A stretch of DNA of 64,000 nt from Thozetella sp. PMI_491 (Eukaryota; Ascomycota; Sordariomycetes; Chaetosphaeriales; Chaetosphaeriaceae), in contig MU270084.1 of the NCBI GenBank assembly GCA_021432635.1, forward strand, positions 124,001 through 188,000. Direction: 5' to 3'. Below, one piece after another: positions 32,705 through 44,461 of the stretch. Below the pieces are notes generated by a model. It did no database searches and had not been told where the DNA came from. It saw only the letters and a list, made by a program, of their open reading frames with translations. Position 1 is the stretch's first letter. Every line of letters begins with the position of its first letter. Position numbers and translations under genes: made by a program.

Positions 32705-34576
32705 GAGCCGTCAGTTCGGATCACTGACCCAGCCAAGACTAGGCGTGGGGCTGAAGGACGGGGTAGTGTGGGGAGCGCGTGAATTTGAATTTCTTTTTTC
32801 AGAGATGAGAGCGTGGATACGAGAGGATGGGGTATAGACTGGGTATTATGCTCGGGTCAAGATATAGAATGGCGTTATCAATATAATCGGTCTCTGATCT
32901 GAAAAGAACTGGGACTAGTGATGATCCTAGAAACAACCATGGTGGTCGTGTGAATTATGATATCCAATGGCAAAGAATCATGTAAACGGAGGGAGCCTGT
33001 TCAGTCTTAGGGGCGCCTGTCGTAAAGGACGAAGGGGCTGGTGGTCCATGATATTTCACCATGGAAACTAGAGCTGGATGGGAGGTCGCTTTGCATACCG
33101 AAGGAGACATGCCAGGTAGGGACCACGCTAATACTACACGGAGAAAGTCCAGGCGATGTCACTTTGCCAACGCGATTCGACAATGCTGAAGAGCAGGCGC
33201 CCCGTGCTGCGTCCTTCTGAGAGAGAAGCTCCAGATCCGTCCTAGCACCACGCCAGCTGCGAGCACGACCTCCCTCCCACCCAGCCGCCAAGCAATGGCC
33301 GCAGTATGCGAACCCTGCTGTCCGTCGTCCCAAGGTAGCGTTCGGCCAGACTCCAGTCTCGTGGCCCTCGCGCATGGGAGCGCGAGGCACAAAAAAGAAA
33401 GCGAGAAACCCACAAAGACAGCTTCTCAACGCGGAAGGCGCCCCCCGAAAGAAAAAAAAAAATAGCCTCTAGTTCGCCGGTAATGGCTGCGTGCATTTGA
33501 GCAAGTTAACCCCTCCCTAGCCCGCATGCCAAGCCTAATGTGGCGCCTTCCCTGGCCCCCCCGCAGCCCGTAGCGGCGCCGAACGTCCAACCCCAAATGT
33601 TTGTGTTGGGGGAAACACCACGCCGGGAAAGAGCCTCGACGGTTCTTGACCGCGAGACGAACGGATGGGTACGCGGGCGCCTTGCTGCACCCGGCCGGCC
33701 GGTTGAGGGGGCAGGACTGGCGAGCTGCGCTGGGGTTGCGTGCTGTTGCAGTAAGATACGTAATTAGTGGCCCGTGGTGCGGCTGTGATCAGGACTCAAA
33801 TAAAGAGCTCTTCAACAGCCACAGGTTATTACTCCTCACAGCGGGCCGTCTTGTAGTACATACACAAGGTACTATAGCATCCACACATCCTTGGGGTTGG
33901 CTGGGTACCATGGCACTTGTGGGATCCTGCCGTCTCTCGCCTACCAACCCGGTCCTGGGGGCCGCCCTCCTCTACTTCGTAGACCTTACCATCCGGCGTG
34001 TAAACCTGCTCATCTGGCGCCGTGTCCCGGGGCGTGATTGGCAAATATGAGAGCCAGGGGCTCGGCGGGGACAAAGCTAGGGACCTACCTTAGTCTGGCT
34101 CCCGAGCCACCTGCTGGTGCTGGCGGTGGTCATGGCGCCCCGGCCGAAGCTTATCCTCCCCCCCATCCTCCCCTTCTCCCACGACCCCCCCAATGCGGGT
34201 CCCCGGCGCCAAGAGGAGAGCTCTAGAACGGGAAAGAGAAGTCTAGACATAGACGCACACGGCTGGGGGCACACAGCTCCAGCTCTAGCTTCTCGCCCAA
34301 CCGAGATAACCCAGCGGGCTGGGAACTTGCGCGTGGGATGGGGGGGTTGCCGCTGCAGCCCGGCGGCCTGGTTCAGATATAAAGCCCACCCTCGCGCCCG
34401 ACCTACCAAGTGCATGCGCCTGTCCTCCTTCCGCCTCACCCCGATCTTTGTGATACCCGGCAGCTGCTATACTACCCTGCATTCTCCTCCACTAGACGCC
34501 GTCGGTCGCGTGAACAGCCTCTCACATACCCATCCATCACCCATAGCAGCCAGATCAGCTTCGCTACCAAGTCAAG
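32705..34576. other. Intergenic 1.9 kb
   Basis: No gene is supported. It holds the 3' region of the FMN reductase and the promoter of the BIM1-like gene, whose TATA box is listed separately. Confidence 0.45.
34378..34383 (+). promoter_or_regulatory. TATA box of the BIM1-like gene
   Basis: TATAAA lies 199 bp upstream of the start codon at 34577 and is followed by pyrimidine-rich leader sequence, as in many highly expressed fungal secreted-protein genes. Assigned by motif and spacing only. Confidence 0.4.
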
Positions 34577-35470
34577 ATGGGCATCAAGACCTTCATCCTC
34601 GCTGCCGCCACGGCCCAGATCGCCAGCGCTCACTTCGCACTAGAGTATCCCCAGTGGCGCGCCAACTCGCTGGCCGCTGGATCCAACTACTCACAGTGGA
34701 TCTATCCTTGTACGTCACGCTGCCCTTTGCTTCGAGCCTACCGTTACTGTGACTAGGAGCATGCTGGCTAACCCATTGCCTCCCTGTGTAGGTGCCAATG
34801 TCAACCCCGGCGCGGGCAACCGCACCGACTGGCCCATCAATGGCGGAAGCTTGGTCCTGGACCTGCACCACCCCTGGACTTACGTCTTCGTGAACCTCGG
34901 CTTGGGGGACAACGTCACCAACTTCAACTACACTCTCACACCCTCCTTCTGGAACGAGACTGGCAACGGTACCCTCTGCGTCCCGAGCCTCCCACTGCCC
35001 GTGGGCCTCACCCCTGCCGATGGCTCGCACGGCTCCATCCAGGTGGTCACGCTTGGCGAGTCCGGAGCTGCCTTGTACAACGTAAGTCTTCTTCAATTCT
35101 GTAGCCGTAGCTATCTACGGTCCCGGCCACGCCCCATCCACAGCCGCTCCTCGGCTGAAGGAAGCGTGTGTGCTGGAGCGGCACGTTGGGAGAGACAGGT
35201 TGCTGACGAAGGTATATACAGTGCGCCGACATCACCTTCCGCTCCAATGTGTCTGCCCTGAGCGGTGACGCCTGCAAGACCGACACCGGTGTCTCTTACT
35301 CGGTAGTAAACCAGCAGGTAAACGGCACAACAGTGGGCGGCAGCAACAGCTCTTCCAACGGCACGAGCAGCGGCACTGGCAAGAACGCTGGCTCTACTGC
35401 TGGTGTCAACATGGTTGCGCTGACTTCGGTGGTGGCCTTGGCCTTGGTATTCGTTGCCGGAGGTATGTGA
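34577..35470 (+). CDS. BIM1-like (X325) copper protein, GPI-anchored
   Basis: Three exons (34577-34709, 34792-35081, 35222-35470) give 223 residues. Donors GTACGT and GTAAGT and acceptors GTGTAG and TACAG keep the frame. An 18-residue signal peptide ends ASA, so the mature protein starts with His19 (HFALEYPQWR), the copper-binding N-terminal histidine of the LPMO-like X325/BIM1 fold. YPCANVNPGAGNRTDWPINGG and LHHPWTYVFVNLGLG are family blocks. The Ser/Gly/Asn-rich linker and hydrophobic C-terminus (VALTSVVALALVFVAGGM) indicate a GPI anchor. Family members bind Cu(II) at the cell surface but are not polysaccharide oxidases. The Cryptococcus BIM1 protein takes part in copper acquisition. Several NxS/T sites are present. 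Confidence 0.9.
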
Positions 35471-35873
35471 GAATGGGGAGGTTGAGGTGTGTGTGTGTGA
35501 TGATACTACGAGGAGGTGAATGCAATGATGGCTCTAATAGACCGATATGACATTGAATGAGAACATAATGCCCCAACGCTCCCTGTATAATGTTGTTTTT
35601 GTTTTGAACAACCATCTTCGTGATGATGCAATATTCGATCCGGGAAATAGCAGCGATTGCCGGGTGGGGTTCTGGGCGAGAGCTCAAGTTTAGATGTGTT
35701 CTACTCAAAGTCGAAAACTAAGGTTACTCACGCTTCTGTTGCTGGTTGTGCTGTCATCCAAAGTTCCTCATCAAAAGCTCCAATCGCGGAGTCGAGGACT
35801 AAGACGGCATCCGGAATTCGTAGGCCGGGCGGGTATCGCTTTTGTACGTGGCTCCATCACATCCCGTCGTCCC
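35471..35873. other. Convergent spacer
   Basis: About 0.4 kb between the stops of the BIM1-like gene and the kinase gene. I see only a short GT-rich stretch near 35490 and no gene. Confidence 0.5.
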
Positions 35874-37724
35874 TCATCTCTCCGTTATCTGCTCCGTAGT
35901 AAATAGTTCGCCGATAATTCTTCGCATGGTAATACGTTGACTCGGCTGGGGTGCTAGCATTTCCGACACGATGCGCTCGACCTTGTCGCTCGCGTTCAGT
36001 CTCGACCTCGCCTCCTTGATCTCCACTAACCATTGCTGCATCTGGGCGACGGCCGAGGGCTGACCACTCCTCGCTGCGTCCCGCGGTGGAGGGCGGTTCA
36101 GGTCCGCAATCATCCAGTAGAGCCGCCTAGGGTGCGCCTGCGCTCCCCGGGCGTCGGGGAACGTGATCTTCCCCAGCACGTACAGCATGGTGACACCGAG
36201 AGCCCAGACGTCGCTCGGAGGGCCACGCAGCTTGTGTCCAATGAATTCTGGTGGAACGTAATACGGTGTGCCACCCGTCGTCGGAGGATTCGTGGCGTAT
36301 GTGGACAACCCGAAGTCACAGAGGACAGCGCCTCGTTCTCGGCTGTACAGGATGTTGGCTGGTTTGATGTCGTTGTGCACCAGCCCACGCGCGTGGATGT
36401 AGTGCAGGGCGCTGGCGATGTCGCGCAGAATGCGGATTGCGTCGGATCGACCGCCGTTGAACATGTTCGTCTCGAGCGCGCGCCAGATCCCTTTCTTGGA
36501 CAGGTCCAGGCCGTCGACGTGCTCCATATACAGCGACAGGTAGCGCGCATCGCCTCCATAAAGCCGCACAATACTGTCGTGCTGGAGATCCTCCTGCGAC
36601 TGAAATTCGCGCAGCCAGACATCAGCCTGGCGGATCACATTTCGCTCATTCTCATGTGGTTTGGCAACCGGGTTGGCCGACCGCGTCTTGAGCACCTTGA
36701 CGGTAATGACGCCGTCCGGGACATCGGAATGCTCAGCCGTAAAGACGCTCGACTGAGTAGTGGAGGCGATTGGGTCGCGCTTGATGATGCGGTACTCGTC
36801 AATCTCGCAGCCACCGGGAATCTCGGCAACCTCATCTGGCTCCATATCCAACAGGGCGTGGCCGTTTGAGCTCGCGAGCTCCTTCCCTTTGCTGGCAGTC
36901 GGGAGAGGGAACACCAGAGGGTCCGCCTTCTTGCGCAGGAACATAATGACACCGTCTCCGCTCTGCCTGGTCGGGTCTATCGAGCGCAGCTTCTTCTCCG
37001 GGCTGAACGGGCTGTCCTCATCGTCGGCGACAAATGACCTCTTGCCGGACGAGTTCACCATCTCGCTCAAGGATGACCCATCAGACGAGGAGCTAGAGGG
37101 CAGCTTGAGCGTTGCCGGGCGCTTCTCCACTATCCGGAAGTCCAGCACGTTAGTTTCCAAGACTCGGATCCGCCAGGTTCCGGGGACCAGAGCTTTGGTT
37201 GTGTTCGGGTTGACATCGTACTCCAGGCCGGGGCTCGACTCGGGATCCTGCGAGATTCGGGACAGCGAGATAGGAACATCCGAGCGGTTATAGAGGATCT
37301 GGTTGTCGCTAGCGGGGTCATAGTACAGCTCGCACCACAGCGGTGGGCGAGGGGACTCGTCGCCTTGACGCTCACCAGGTATCCTGACCGAGAACTTAAT
37401 GTCCCGCGACGTCTGAGTCACGGCTAGGACCTTGTGCTGGGGTTGGCCCGGCTCTGCAACCTCGGCCCTCAAGGCCAACCACTGGCAGTTGTCTTGATTG
37501 CCGGGACTGACAGACCGGCTCCTGGTAAGCGGGCGCACCAAAATCCGGATTCCCTTGTCCGGCGGCACCACCAGGTTGTCCAGCGGGATGGTGCTAAGCA
37601 TGGCGGCGTGCAGCTCCTCCTCGCGGATGCTCTGCATGCGGGCGTCGATCTCCGACTGGGAGAAGGGTTCTGTTTTCAACTCCGAGTACTCCTGAGAGCG
37701 CTCGGCGGCGCGAATCTCGCGCAT
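35874..37724 (-). CDS. Protein kinase with long N-terminal regulatory region and variant HND catalytic loop
   Basis: A single-exon, 616-residue protein. Residues about 55-215 form a beta-rich module (LWCELYYDPASDNQILYNRS and ALVPGTWRIRVLETNVLDFR) that resembles an FHA-like fold without being conclusive. A charged linker follows. The kinase domain runs from about 310 to the end: ITVKVLK (ATP-binding Lys), the catalytic loop LVHNDIKPANIL, CDFGLS for metal binding, and YVPPEF in place of APE. The usual Arg of HRD is Asn, while catalytic Asp and Lys are kept, so activity is plausible without classical activation-loop control. Close relatives are expanded in filamentous fungi, often beside accessory genes. 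The role is unknown. Confidence 0.85.
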   Translation of the reverse strand: MREIRAAERSQEYSELKTEPFSQSEIDARMQSIREEELHAAMLSTIPLDNLVVPPDKGIRILVRPLTRSRSVSPGNQDNCQWLALRAEVAEPGQPQHKVLAVTQTSRDIKFSVRIPGERQGDESPRPPLWCELYYDPASDNQILYNRSDVPISLSRISQDPESSPGLEYDVNPNTTKALVPGTWRIRVLETNVLDFRIVEKRPATLKLPSSSSSDGSSLSEMVNSSGKRSFVADDEDSPFSPEKKLRSIDPTRQSGDGVIMFLRKKADPLVFPLPTASKGKELASSNGHALLDMEPDEVAEIPGGCEIDEYRIIKRDPIASTTQSSVFTAEHSDVPDGVITVKVLKTRSANPVAKPHENERNVIRQADVWLREFQSQEDLQHDSIVRLYGGDARYLSLYMEHVDGLDLSKKGIWRALETNMFNGGRSDAIRILRDIASALHYIHARGLVHNDIKPANILYSRERGAVLCDFGLSTYATNPPTTGGTPYYVPPEFIGHKLRGPPSDVWALGVTMLYVLGKITFPDARGAQAHPRRLYWMIADLNRPPPRDAARSGQPSAVAQMQQWLVEIKEARSRLNASDKVERIVSEMLAPQPSQRITMRRIIGELFTTEQITER

Positions 37725-39849
37725 GGTTTCTGGGGTTTGTGGAGCAGGCCCAGTGACGGTTGCAAGGAGGAAAAGTTGCTCGGGGTGAGTATGAGTCGAC
37801 GGCGCTTCGTCAAGGGCCGGCAGTAGAACGAATGGAGTAGGAGGCGGGCCTTATGCACGTACTAAATGCAAGATGGGATTGGGGGAGGGGGGGGGGGGGG
37901 CAACGTGCAGGTACGGACTGAGGTCGAAGCCGCTTGAGCGAATGAAGGCAGGCAGGCGGGTAGGCAGGGAGGGTTAGGCAAGCAGCAGGAAGCAGGCAAG
38001 CGTCCCGGGTTGCGCGACCACCGGAAGGGGGGGGGGTTTTGGGCACGATTTAGAGGATCGAGACCAGCGCCAACAGGTGGGAGGCCACAGGACCCAGCGC
38101 TCAAGCGCCCTCCGTTCAGTGCAGATGAGCCATGCTGGCCAAGATGATCTTTTGGGCGAAGAGTCAGATGGCCCCGGTGTACGAGGGAAAGGGCAGTCTT
38201 CAAGCCCTGCTGATGGGGTCTCAGCCTCATCATGGAAGTGGGCAGAATGGAACGGTCCGGCGGGTGCCTAAGCGCTGGCCGTTCCCGCGTGGTGGGCGGA
38301 TGCATGTTAGCGTGATCCTTGACGAACTCCCAGCATCGACTTGGATGGGGCGATCGTGCGAGTACCGGCTTCCGAGACTGAAGCTCGCCCTCGTGCCTCT
38401 CCTGGGGCAAGAAGGCCCCATTACAAAGGCAGATTGAACTGAGATTATTTTGGGCCAAGAAGCGGAGGGCTCGGCACGAAACAAGCTCACGGGAGCTTGC
38501 CGCAAACCATGTGCTTGTCTCAAGGCCAAGGTTCCTCACGATCAGGCCGCACGAACCATACTAACAGAACGGTAAGCGATGACTCGTCCGACCTGCCAGC
38601 TGGACGCCCCACGTGAGGCCGCCAGAGGCAAAATGACCTGCCAGCTGGATGGCTCTTGCCCCGCCAGCTGTAAGAAGTCTGGCAGCCGTTCACAGCTGTT
38701 GCCGGTGAAGACGGGCTGAATGCTATTGTGAGCCTCGCAAAGAATGCCTTGGCACCCCGGGCCTAGGCACTGCGCTCCCGTTCGTGGGCGCTCCCGGGCA
38801 ACCTGTGGTTCCACACCGCCGCTTGGGGGAGCCTAACAGGCTACAATAAAGCCACCCCCAGGGGGCGCCCTTCGCCCGCCTGCAAGGGGCACCACAGTCG
38901 CGAGCGCCTTCGTCATTCGGCATGCCCGCCTTGCCCGCCACTGATGCGCGGTGCCTTACGCGGGCAGCTGGAGAGACCGGGTTGAGCGGTGCAGTATGGC
39001 GTAAACGCGTCAGAACCTTTCTCTGGGCGCGTTGAAACTGCGACCAAGAGTATATACCCTCCAGAGAGCGCGTTGAGAGTCCCTAGAGGGCTTTGGGCTT
39101 TGGGCAACTGCGTGCTGGTTATAAACACACCCTCAAACTAGTCGAATCAGGAGAGCTGACGGATACCACGGCTTTGAGCGGATCTTGATGGTGTGCTCCC
39201 TTACGAAGGAGGGTCGAATGGGAGCTGACGGAGTGGAACCACACCTGGACCTGCCTGTCCCTATTGGTGGACGTGCAAATGGTTGATTGGCCGGATGCAG
39301 TGGCAATGCGAAACTAGAATGCAGGCGCAGGCCTCGTGTTCCACAATTTTGCCCGCCCCTGCTAATTTTGAGGCTCCCAATTGGCTAACAAGTAGTGGAA
39401 TCTCTTTGTGGCCTCACAAACGAGGCAACGACAATAGGTGGGCGATTTGGGTATTGACGGCATGCCCCAGCACTCCCGCCACCATGTTTCCATGCCATGA
39501 GCGGACCCCCCCCCAGCGCTCCATCTTCCCAGACCGTCCTCTGTCCTCTCCCTCACCTCACATCACAACATTGAGCTCGCCCTGGACGCTCTGCACCCTC
39601 CCCTCTAACCCAAATCTACCAACTCACAAAAAAGCGGGACACGATGAACGGCAAGATATGTATGGTTTAGATGGCTTCAGGCGCTCACGCGAGACTCACG
39701 AGTCACTCCTGATACCAAGCAAGCGATTTCTGTAAACGGTTTTCTCGATTCGGTTTTCTCTCTCGATACCCCCCTTTCCTAGCCATCACCAAACCCCAGG
39801 TCCCACCCGGTCCAGAGAGCCCAACTCCGTTGGTCAAGCAAACCAGAGA
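37725..39849. other. Intergenic 2.1 kb
   Basis: It contains the kinase 5' region, a G14 run at 37887-37900, and a divergent promoter for the gene at 39850. Frames on both strands are short, compositionally biased and without recognisable content. Confidence 0.45.
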
Positions 39850-41016
39850 ATGGACGACGATCCTGGTTTGTCTTGGCCCTTCTGGAAGTTTGGCTTGAAG
39901 AAGGATGACCTCTTCACGAAACTACACGACCAATACAACACCTTCTCATTAGCCATCCAGGACCGCGAGGCCTTCCACCACGACGTCTTCGAGATATCCA
40001 ACGAAGCAGGCACCTTAGACGAATTCCACCACCTCCTAGCCGGCCGTAAGCAGCAGCGACTCCGCGAGCTCAACCAGTCCCTCGAAGCCGCGTCCCTCGA
40101 AATCATCGCCAACCCTTCCCTCATTGGTACCGAGCAATGGCCCCTCGCTCTCCACCTCTTCCGCACGAAGTCCTTGGATTCCCTGGTCCGCTACTTTTCC
40201 TCCTACCTCCCTGATAAATGGAACGCAGACCCAGTCGACCCCTATCCTCCCGCTTTCCCGGTTCAGTCGAACCCCCCAGTCTTGGAGTCTTTGACCCTGG
40301 ACGATGCCTACTCCATGATGGACGAGCCCGAATCCCTCTCTGACTCGACCGACTCGACCGACTCGAAAGACTACATGCCACCTTCCAATCGGACGATGAC
40401 CATGTACTCAGACTCCTCGGCCGCTTCCCCTGCTGACATGGACCACGATTCATACGTCTTCGACAACCTCACCCCCGCCAGGTCGCTCTCCTTTTCAGAA
40501 TCGGAACCCGACCACTTCCACTTGCAAGACTCTATCCTTGACTCGCACGCGCAGCTGAAGGAATCCAAGCCTTGCGATACTGAAGCCCTCTCGGCGTCTG
40601 TCCCCGACCTGTCTCAAGCCTCCAGGTTTCGCCTGGTGGCGTTGTCAACCAGCCTTAAAACGGAGGTGATCGATGATGAAGACTCCAGCCAACTCCATCT
40701 CGAAGGCACGGAATCCGACCAACCGACGCCGAAGCCCATTCCTTGCTCCGGCTCCTCATTCTTCGACACGAAGCCGTTGCTTCCACGCCGACGACACAGG
40801 AGTTTCTCACCATCCCGACCCCACCCCCTTTCCCTCACCCATATCCCGGAACACGATGTCCGCCAACTACTGCATTCGCCCCGGCACCGTCGCCGCGACG
40901 GGCTGTCGAGATCAGAGAGGACAAGAAGTCCTGCTGATCTCACAGGTCGCATCAGAAAGCCTTTACCCGACTCGATCAGGCCAAAGCCTAGAGGACGGGG
41001 GCGAGTGTACGGTTAG
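39850..41016 (+). CDS. Unrecognised Asp/Ser-rich protein
   Basis: A single-exon, 388-residue protein. I do not recognise a family. Residues 1-110 look ordered and helical (WPFWKFGLKKDDLFTKLHD, then FHHDVFEISNEAGTLDEF). The middle is acidic and Ser-rich with a short DSTDSTDS repeat near residue 165, and the C-terminal third is basic and Pro/Arg-rich (LLPRRRHRSFSPSR, RIRKPLPDSIRPKPRGRG). This order, folded head then disordered acidic middle and basic tail, suggests a regulatory or scaffold protein rather than an enzyme. There is no signal peptide or membrane segment. The start is supported by codon bias beginning at this ATG. Confidence 0.65.
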   Translation: MDDDPGLSWPFWKFGLKKDDLFTKLHDQYNTFSLAIQDREAFHHDVFEISNEAGTLDEFHHLLAGRKQQRLRELNQSLEAASLEIIANPSLIGTEQWPLALHLFRTKSLDSLVRYFSSYLPDKWNADPVDPYPPAFPVQSNPPVLESLTLDDAYSMMDEPESLSDSTDSTDSKDYMPPSNRTMTMYSDSSAASPADMDHDSYVFDNLTPARSLSFSESEPDHFHLQDSILDSHAQLKESKPCDTEALSASVPDLSQASRFRLVALSTSLKTEVIDDEDSSQLHLEGTESDQPTPKPIPCSGSSFFDTKPLLPRRRHRSFSPSRPHPLSLTHIPEHDVRQLLHSPRHRRRDGLSRSERTRSPADLTGRIRKPLPDSIRPKPRGRGRVYG

Positions 41017-41864
41017 CATCAGGAGGCCCAAGGACGGCACGGGATGTGTCGACCTTGGAGGCGTGAACGGCTCGGCGTTTCGGGGATTAGCTTCTTCGAT
41101 ACCCCTTGTATTTATCTGTCTCGATTGTACATACCCCCCAGGATTATCTATCCACGGCTTTTACGGCGTACTGACAATGTTTGCTTGTGATCCTGACCCC
41201 TGGAGAGTGCCAGGGCTTCGAGTGGGGTACATGTGAAGTGAAGCTATTCTGAGTTCTGGTGATGAGGCTTGCCTTGAACCTTAGAAGCCCCCAGTAGCCC
41301 CCCCACTTTTGCCACGAACTGCGGATGAAATACATGAATACTGCAGCAGGTGAGTAATAACATTCCACCCTCCTTTGCACTAATCGTGGACTTCTAGAAG
41401 ATTGGCAGCGTTGCAGAACCATCGTGGGCATAGTGTAAATCTCATGGTGTTGCGGATAGGAGAAGGGCACGCAGGGGGTGATCGCGTTTGTTAACCGCCT
41501 ACGTTGCACACAAAACACCACGCTACTCATACGAGAATTGGTTATTGTTTAATAGTTTTTTCCATGCCAGCACTAAACCCATCTATGGTTTAGGTGTGGT
41601 TTGGTATTAATAGAACGATACTCCTGCCTGACGCCTGACTAGACTTGCGTAAGATGCGAATCTGGTGACTCTCTTCACACCCTTCGTAGACTCGTAGCCT
41701 CCCCTGTACCAAGGCTAGACTTAACTATGCCCGGAACATCTTCATCCATCCAGCAAACACGAGAGAACTTAAAGCAGAGTGATTCCTGTCGGGGCGCTTC
41801 AACTCCAGTCGGCAGCCATAAACTCATAGGGCGGCCGAGTGCAGCTCAGCGCAGCTGCGATTCG
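41017..41864. other. Convergent spacer
   Basis: About 0.85 kb between two convergent genes, moderately AT-rich toward the middle. I see no gene. Confidence 0.45.
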
Positions 41865-43616
41865 TTATCTACTAAATTCCTCGTCAAGGTTCAGCTCATA
41901 TGAGGCGAACTTCCGGGCCGGGATTCCCTTCTGGAAGAGGATGTCCATCTCGCCGAAAGTGCGGTCCCTGGTCTCTGGCAGACGGAAAAAGCCCCAGATG
42001 GTGGTGAGGAGCGCGAGAGAGCCCCAGAAGTACCCCTAATAGACATCTTTGGTCAGCGCGGGCCGTCGGCTAACACGCACGTGCCGCTCACGGGGGAAGG
42101 ACTTACCGTCTTGCCTGCCGCGTTCCAGGCCGTAGGGGACATGAAATAAGGCTCCAAGACACCCCCGATGATGTTTCCCAGGTAGTACGTGCTTCGTCCT
42201 AGCACGACCGTCTGCGTCCGGAGACGAGTCGATCCAATCTCGGACGCGATGGTATAGACGATGGGTCCGACCGTCATAGAGTACGAGCCCAACCAGACCA
42301 ACGTCAGTAGCGACTGGGCCCAAGCCAAAGCTTTAGTCTGCGGCACCGAAGCGAGGATGCCGATCAAGAACAAGACCGTCACCATGATGTAGAAGCCGGC
42401 CAGCCAGATATCCCGGCGTCCCCACTTGGAGAGTACAAACCACGAGATTATGGTACCCACGAAGGCGATACCGGTGCCCGCAAGCGAGATATCATAGGCG
42501 ATCGAGTCGTCGATGCCTGTCTGCTCGAAGAAGAAAGAGCCGTTGTAGCACAGCGCACCGCCGTTGGTGATCTGCGACAGGAAACACATGCAGGCAATCT
42601 CAGTGCGCCGGCGGTTCGATCCCTTGAAGGCGTCCCAGTACGACACGCCCGCCCGTTCTTCCTTCTCGAGGTTGTCAGTTTGCACCATGAGGGCCACTGT
42701 CGCATCATAGTCGACATTGTGCTCGGCCTGCGAGAGCCGCATGAGCGACTTCTTGGCCTTGTCGAGCTGGCCTTGGCGGACGAGGTACCAGGGCGACTCG
42801 GGCGCGAGGAGAGCGGCGATGAAGAGCGGGATCGGCCACACCCACTGGATTGCGAACGGGATGCGGTAACCCCACTGGGTCTCATTGGTTACTAGGCCCT
42901 TGAGCACGCCCGCAGAGATGAACTGTCCAATGCACCAGCAGAGGTTGACGTAGGCGGTAAGGAAGCCGCGGAGCGCCAGGGGCGCGACCTCGGCAGCGTA
43001 GGCAGGCCCGCTGGTGGCAAAGACGCCGAAGGGAATGGCGCAGAGGAAGGCCCCGATGAGCATGGCCTCGATGTTCGGGGCGAAGAAGACGATGAAAATG
43101 CAGCCGCTGAGGGCCACAAGCATGCCCATAAGGACCTTGCGGTGGCCAAACTTGGCTGTCAGGTAGCCGTTGAGTAGGGCACCGATAATGTTACCAATCG
43201 CCTGGATGTCGTTGAGGCCGGCCTGCCACGATGACGAGATCTGGTAGCCCTTCTCTTCGCTGAACCACTCGCCGTATTTTGCACGGAATGCTGGGTACCC
43301 CAGAAAGGAGCCGATGAGAGTCACGTCGTAGCCCTCCATAATGACGGTTGTTGAGATCACTACACGCACGAGAATGTCAGAAACTGAAGCGTCTGAGACT
43401 ATGAGGGGGGGCGCTCTCGTGGGGCTACATACGGATAGACCAGAGAGCTGCTCTCTTGTAGGTCTTGATGGCTTGCCAGAACGTTAGGCTATGCTCGGTG
43501 GCCGTCGCCTGGCGGGCCTCTTCGTTGAGGACCTTAGCGTCGGCATAGGGCTCTTCGGTACGGTGTTCCTCCAGGGGAGCGCCGACCACATCTTCACGCT
43601 TCTCTGGGCTCGTCAT
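41865..43616 (-). CDS. MFS sugar transporter, maltose/alpha-glucoside type
   Basis: Three exons (43616-43433, 43359-42107, 42035-41865) give 535 residues. The donors are GTATGT and GTAAGT. Joining restores ALWSILISTTVIMEGYDVTL and NAAGKTGYFWGSLALL. Twelve hydrophobic segments are present. Sugar-transporter signatures are visible: GYLTAKFGHRKVLMG after TM2, the PESPWYLVRQG motif after TM6, and LPETRDRTFGEMD after TM12. EGYD in TM1 is typical of fungal MAL-type alpha-glucoside:H+ symporters. It sits in the plasma membrane. Next to it are two NTF2/SnoaL-like genes. A small catabolic or secondary-metabolite cluster is possible but not shown. Confidence 0.92.
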
Positions 43617-44461
43617 GTTGACCACTTCGCGTTGCGTAGACAATACTGAGCTGGATGCGCAGGAGCTCTCCGGATAAAATGTGCGTCTCCATGGCTCCAA
43701 GATAGCTGCGGCCACCACTCTATTTACCTCGACATAGCCGGCCCCAGCCGACCACCTCGCACTCCTTGATTTTAGTGTAACCTCCAAGATCCTGCTCGGC
43801 CTCGAGCCCGGGGTAGGGTTGGAGAGAAGGGCCTTCGGACCGTCTCGACCGGCGCTCTAGACTTAGAGCTGCACTCTGGACTGGGTAGATAGTGTCGAGC
43901 TTGCAGGCTCGCCCTGCGAGCTCCATTCCCGTGTATACGTCCTGGCGGCGAGGATTGGTGGAATATTTGGGGTGTGGAGGGGCAGCAAGGGGGCCTTATG
44001 TGTCTGGGGGTGGGTCAACAAAAGCTGGGGAAGGAAGGTTGGAGAAGGCGTAGGTGAATGCGGTAGGATCACCACAACAGATGGCTATGAGTGGTGCGGA
44101 TAGACCCTGGGGTCATCTTGGTGGTCTCTCCTCCTGCAAGTAGGCCAAATACCATAGACGACGCCATCAAGACTACTACCTAACCTTCCCTAGCTGAGCC
44201 TGGGCAGCATATGGTGCGGCCCGGGAAGCCCTCTTGCTCCGACATCGTGTAACTCGAGCAAGGGGCGGGGATGCCCCGGACCACCCCGCGTAAAACACAC
44301 GACCAGTGCCGAGGCAAGAGAAGAGGCCAAAATTCCTAGAGGAGGCGTCGGGCATGACCAGGGGCGTATAAACGGCGAGCACGTGCTGCACACACACATG
44401 TATTCCTAGGAGTTATAACTTCTTGCATTTAAGATGCACATCGTGATATTCCCCATTGGTG
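43617..44461. other. Intergenic 0.85 kb
   Basis: Upstream region of the transporter and downstream region of the NTF2-like gene. No gene is supported. Confidence 0.45.

Noticed and set aside
36033-36869. Plus-strand 278-codon frame
   Set aside because: Antisense shadow of the protein kinase gene with no recognisable content.
40673-41236. Second plus-strand frame overlapping the end of the 388-residue gene
   Set aside because: It starts inside a clean longer frame and has no independent support.
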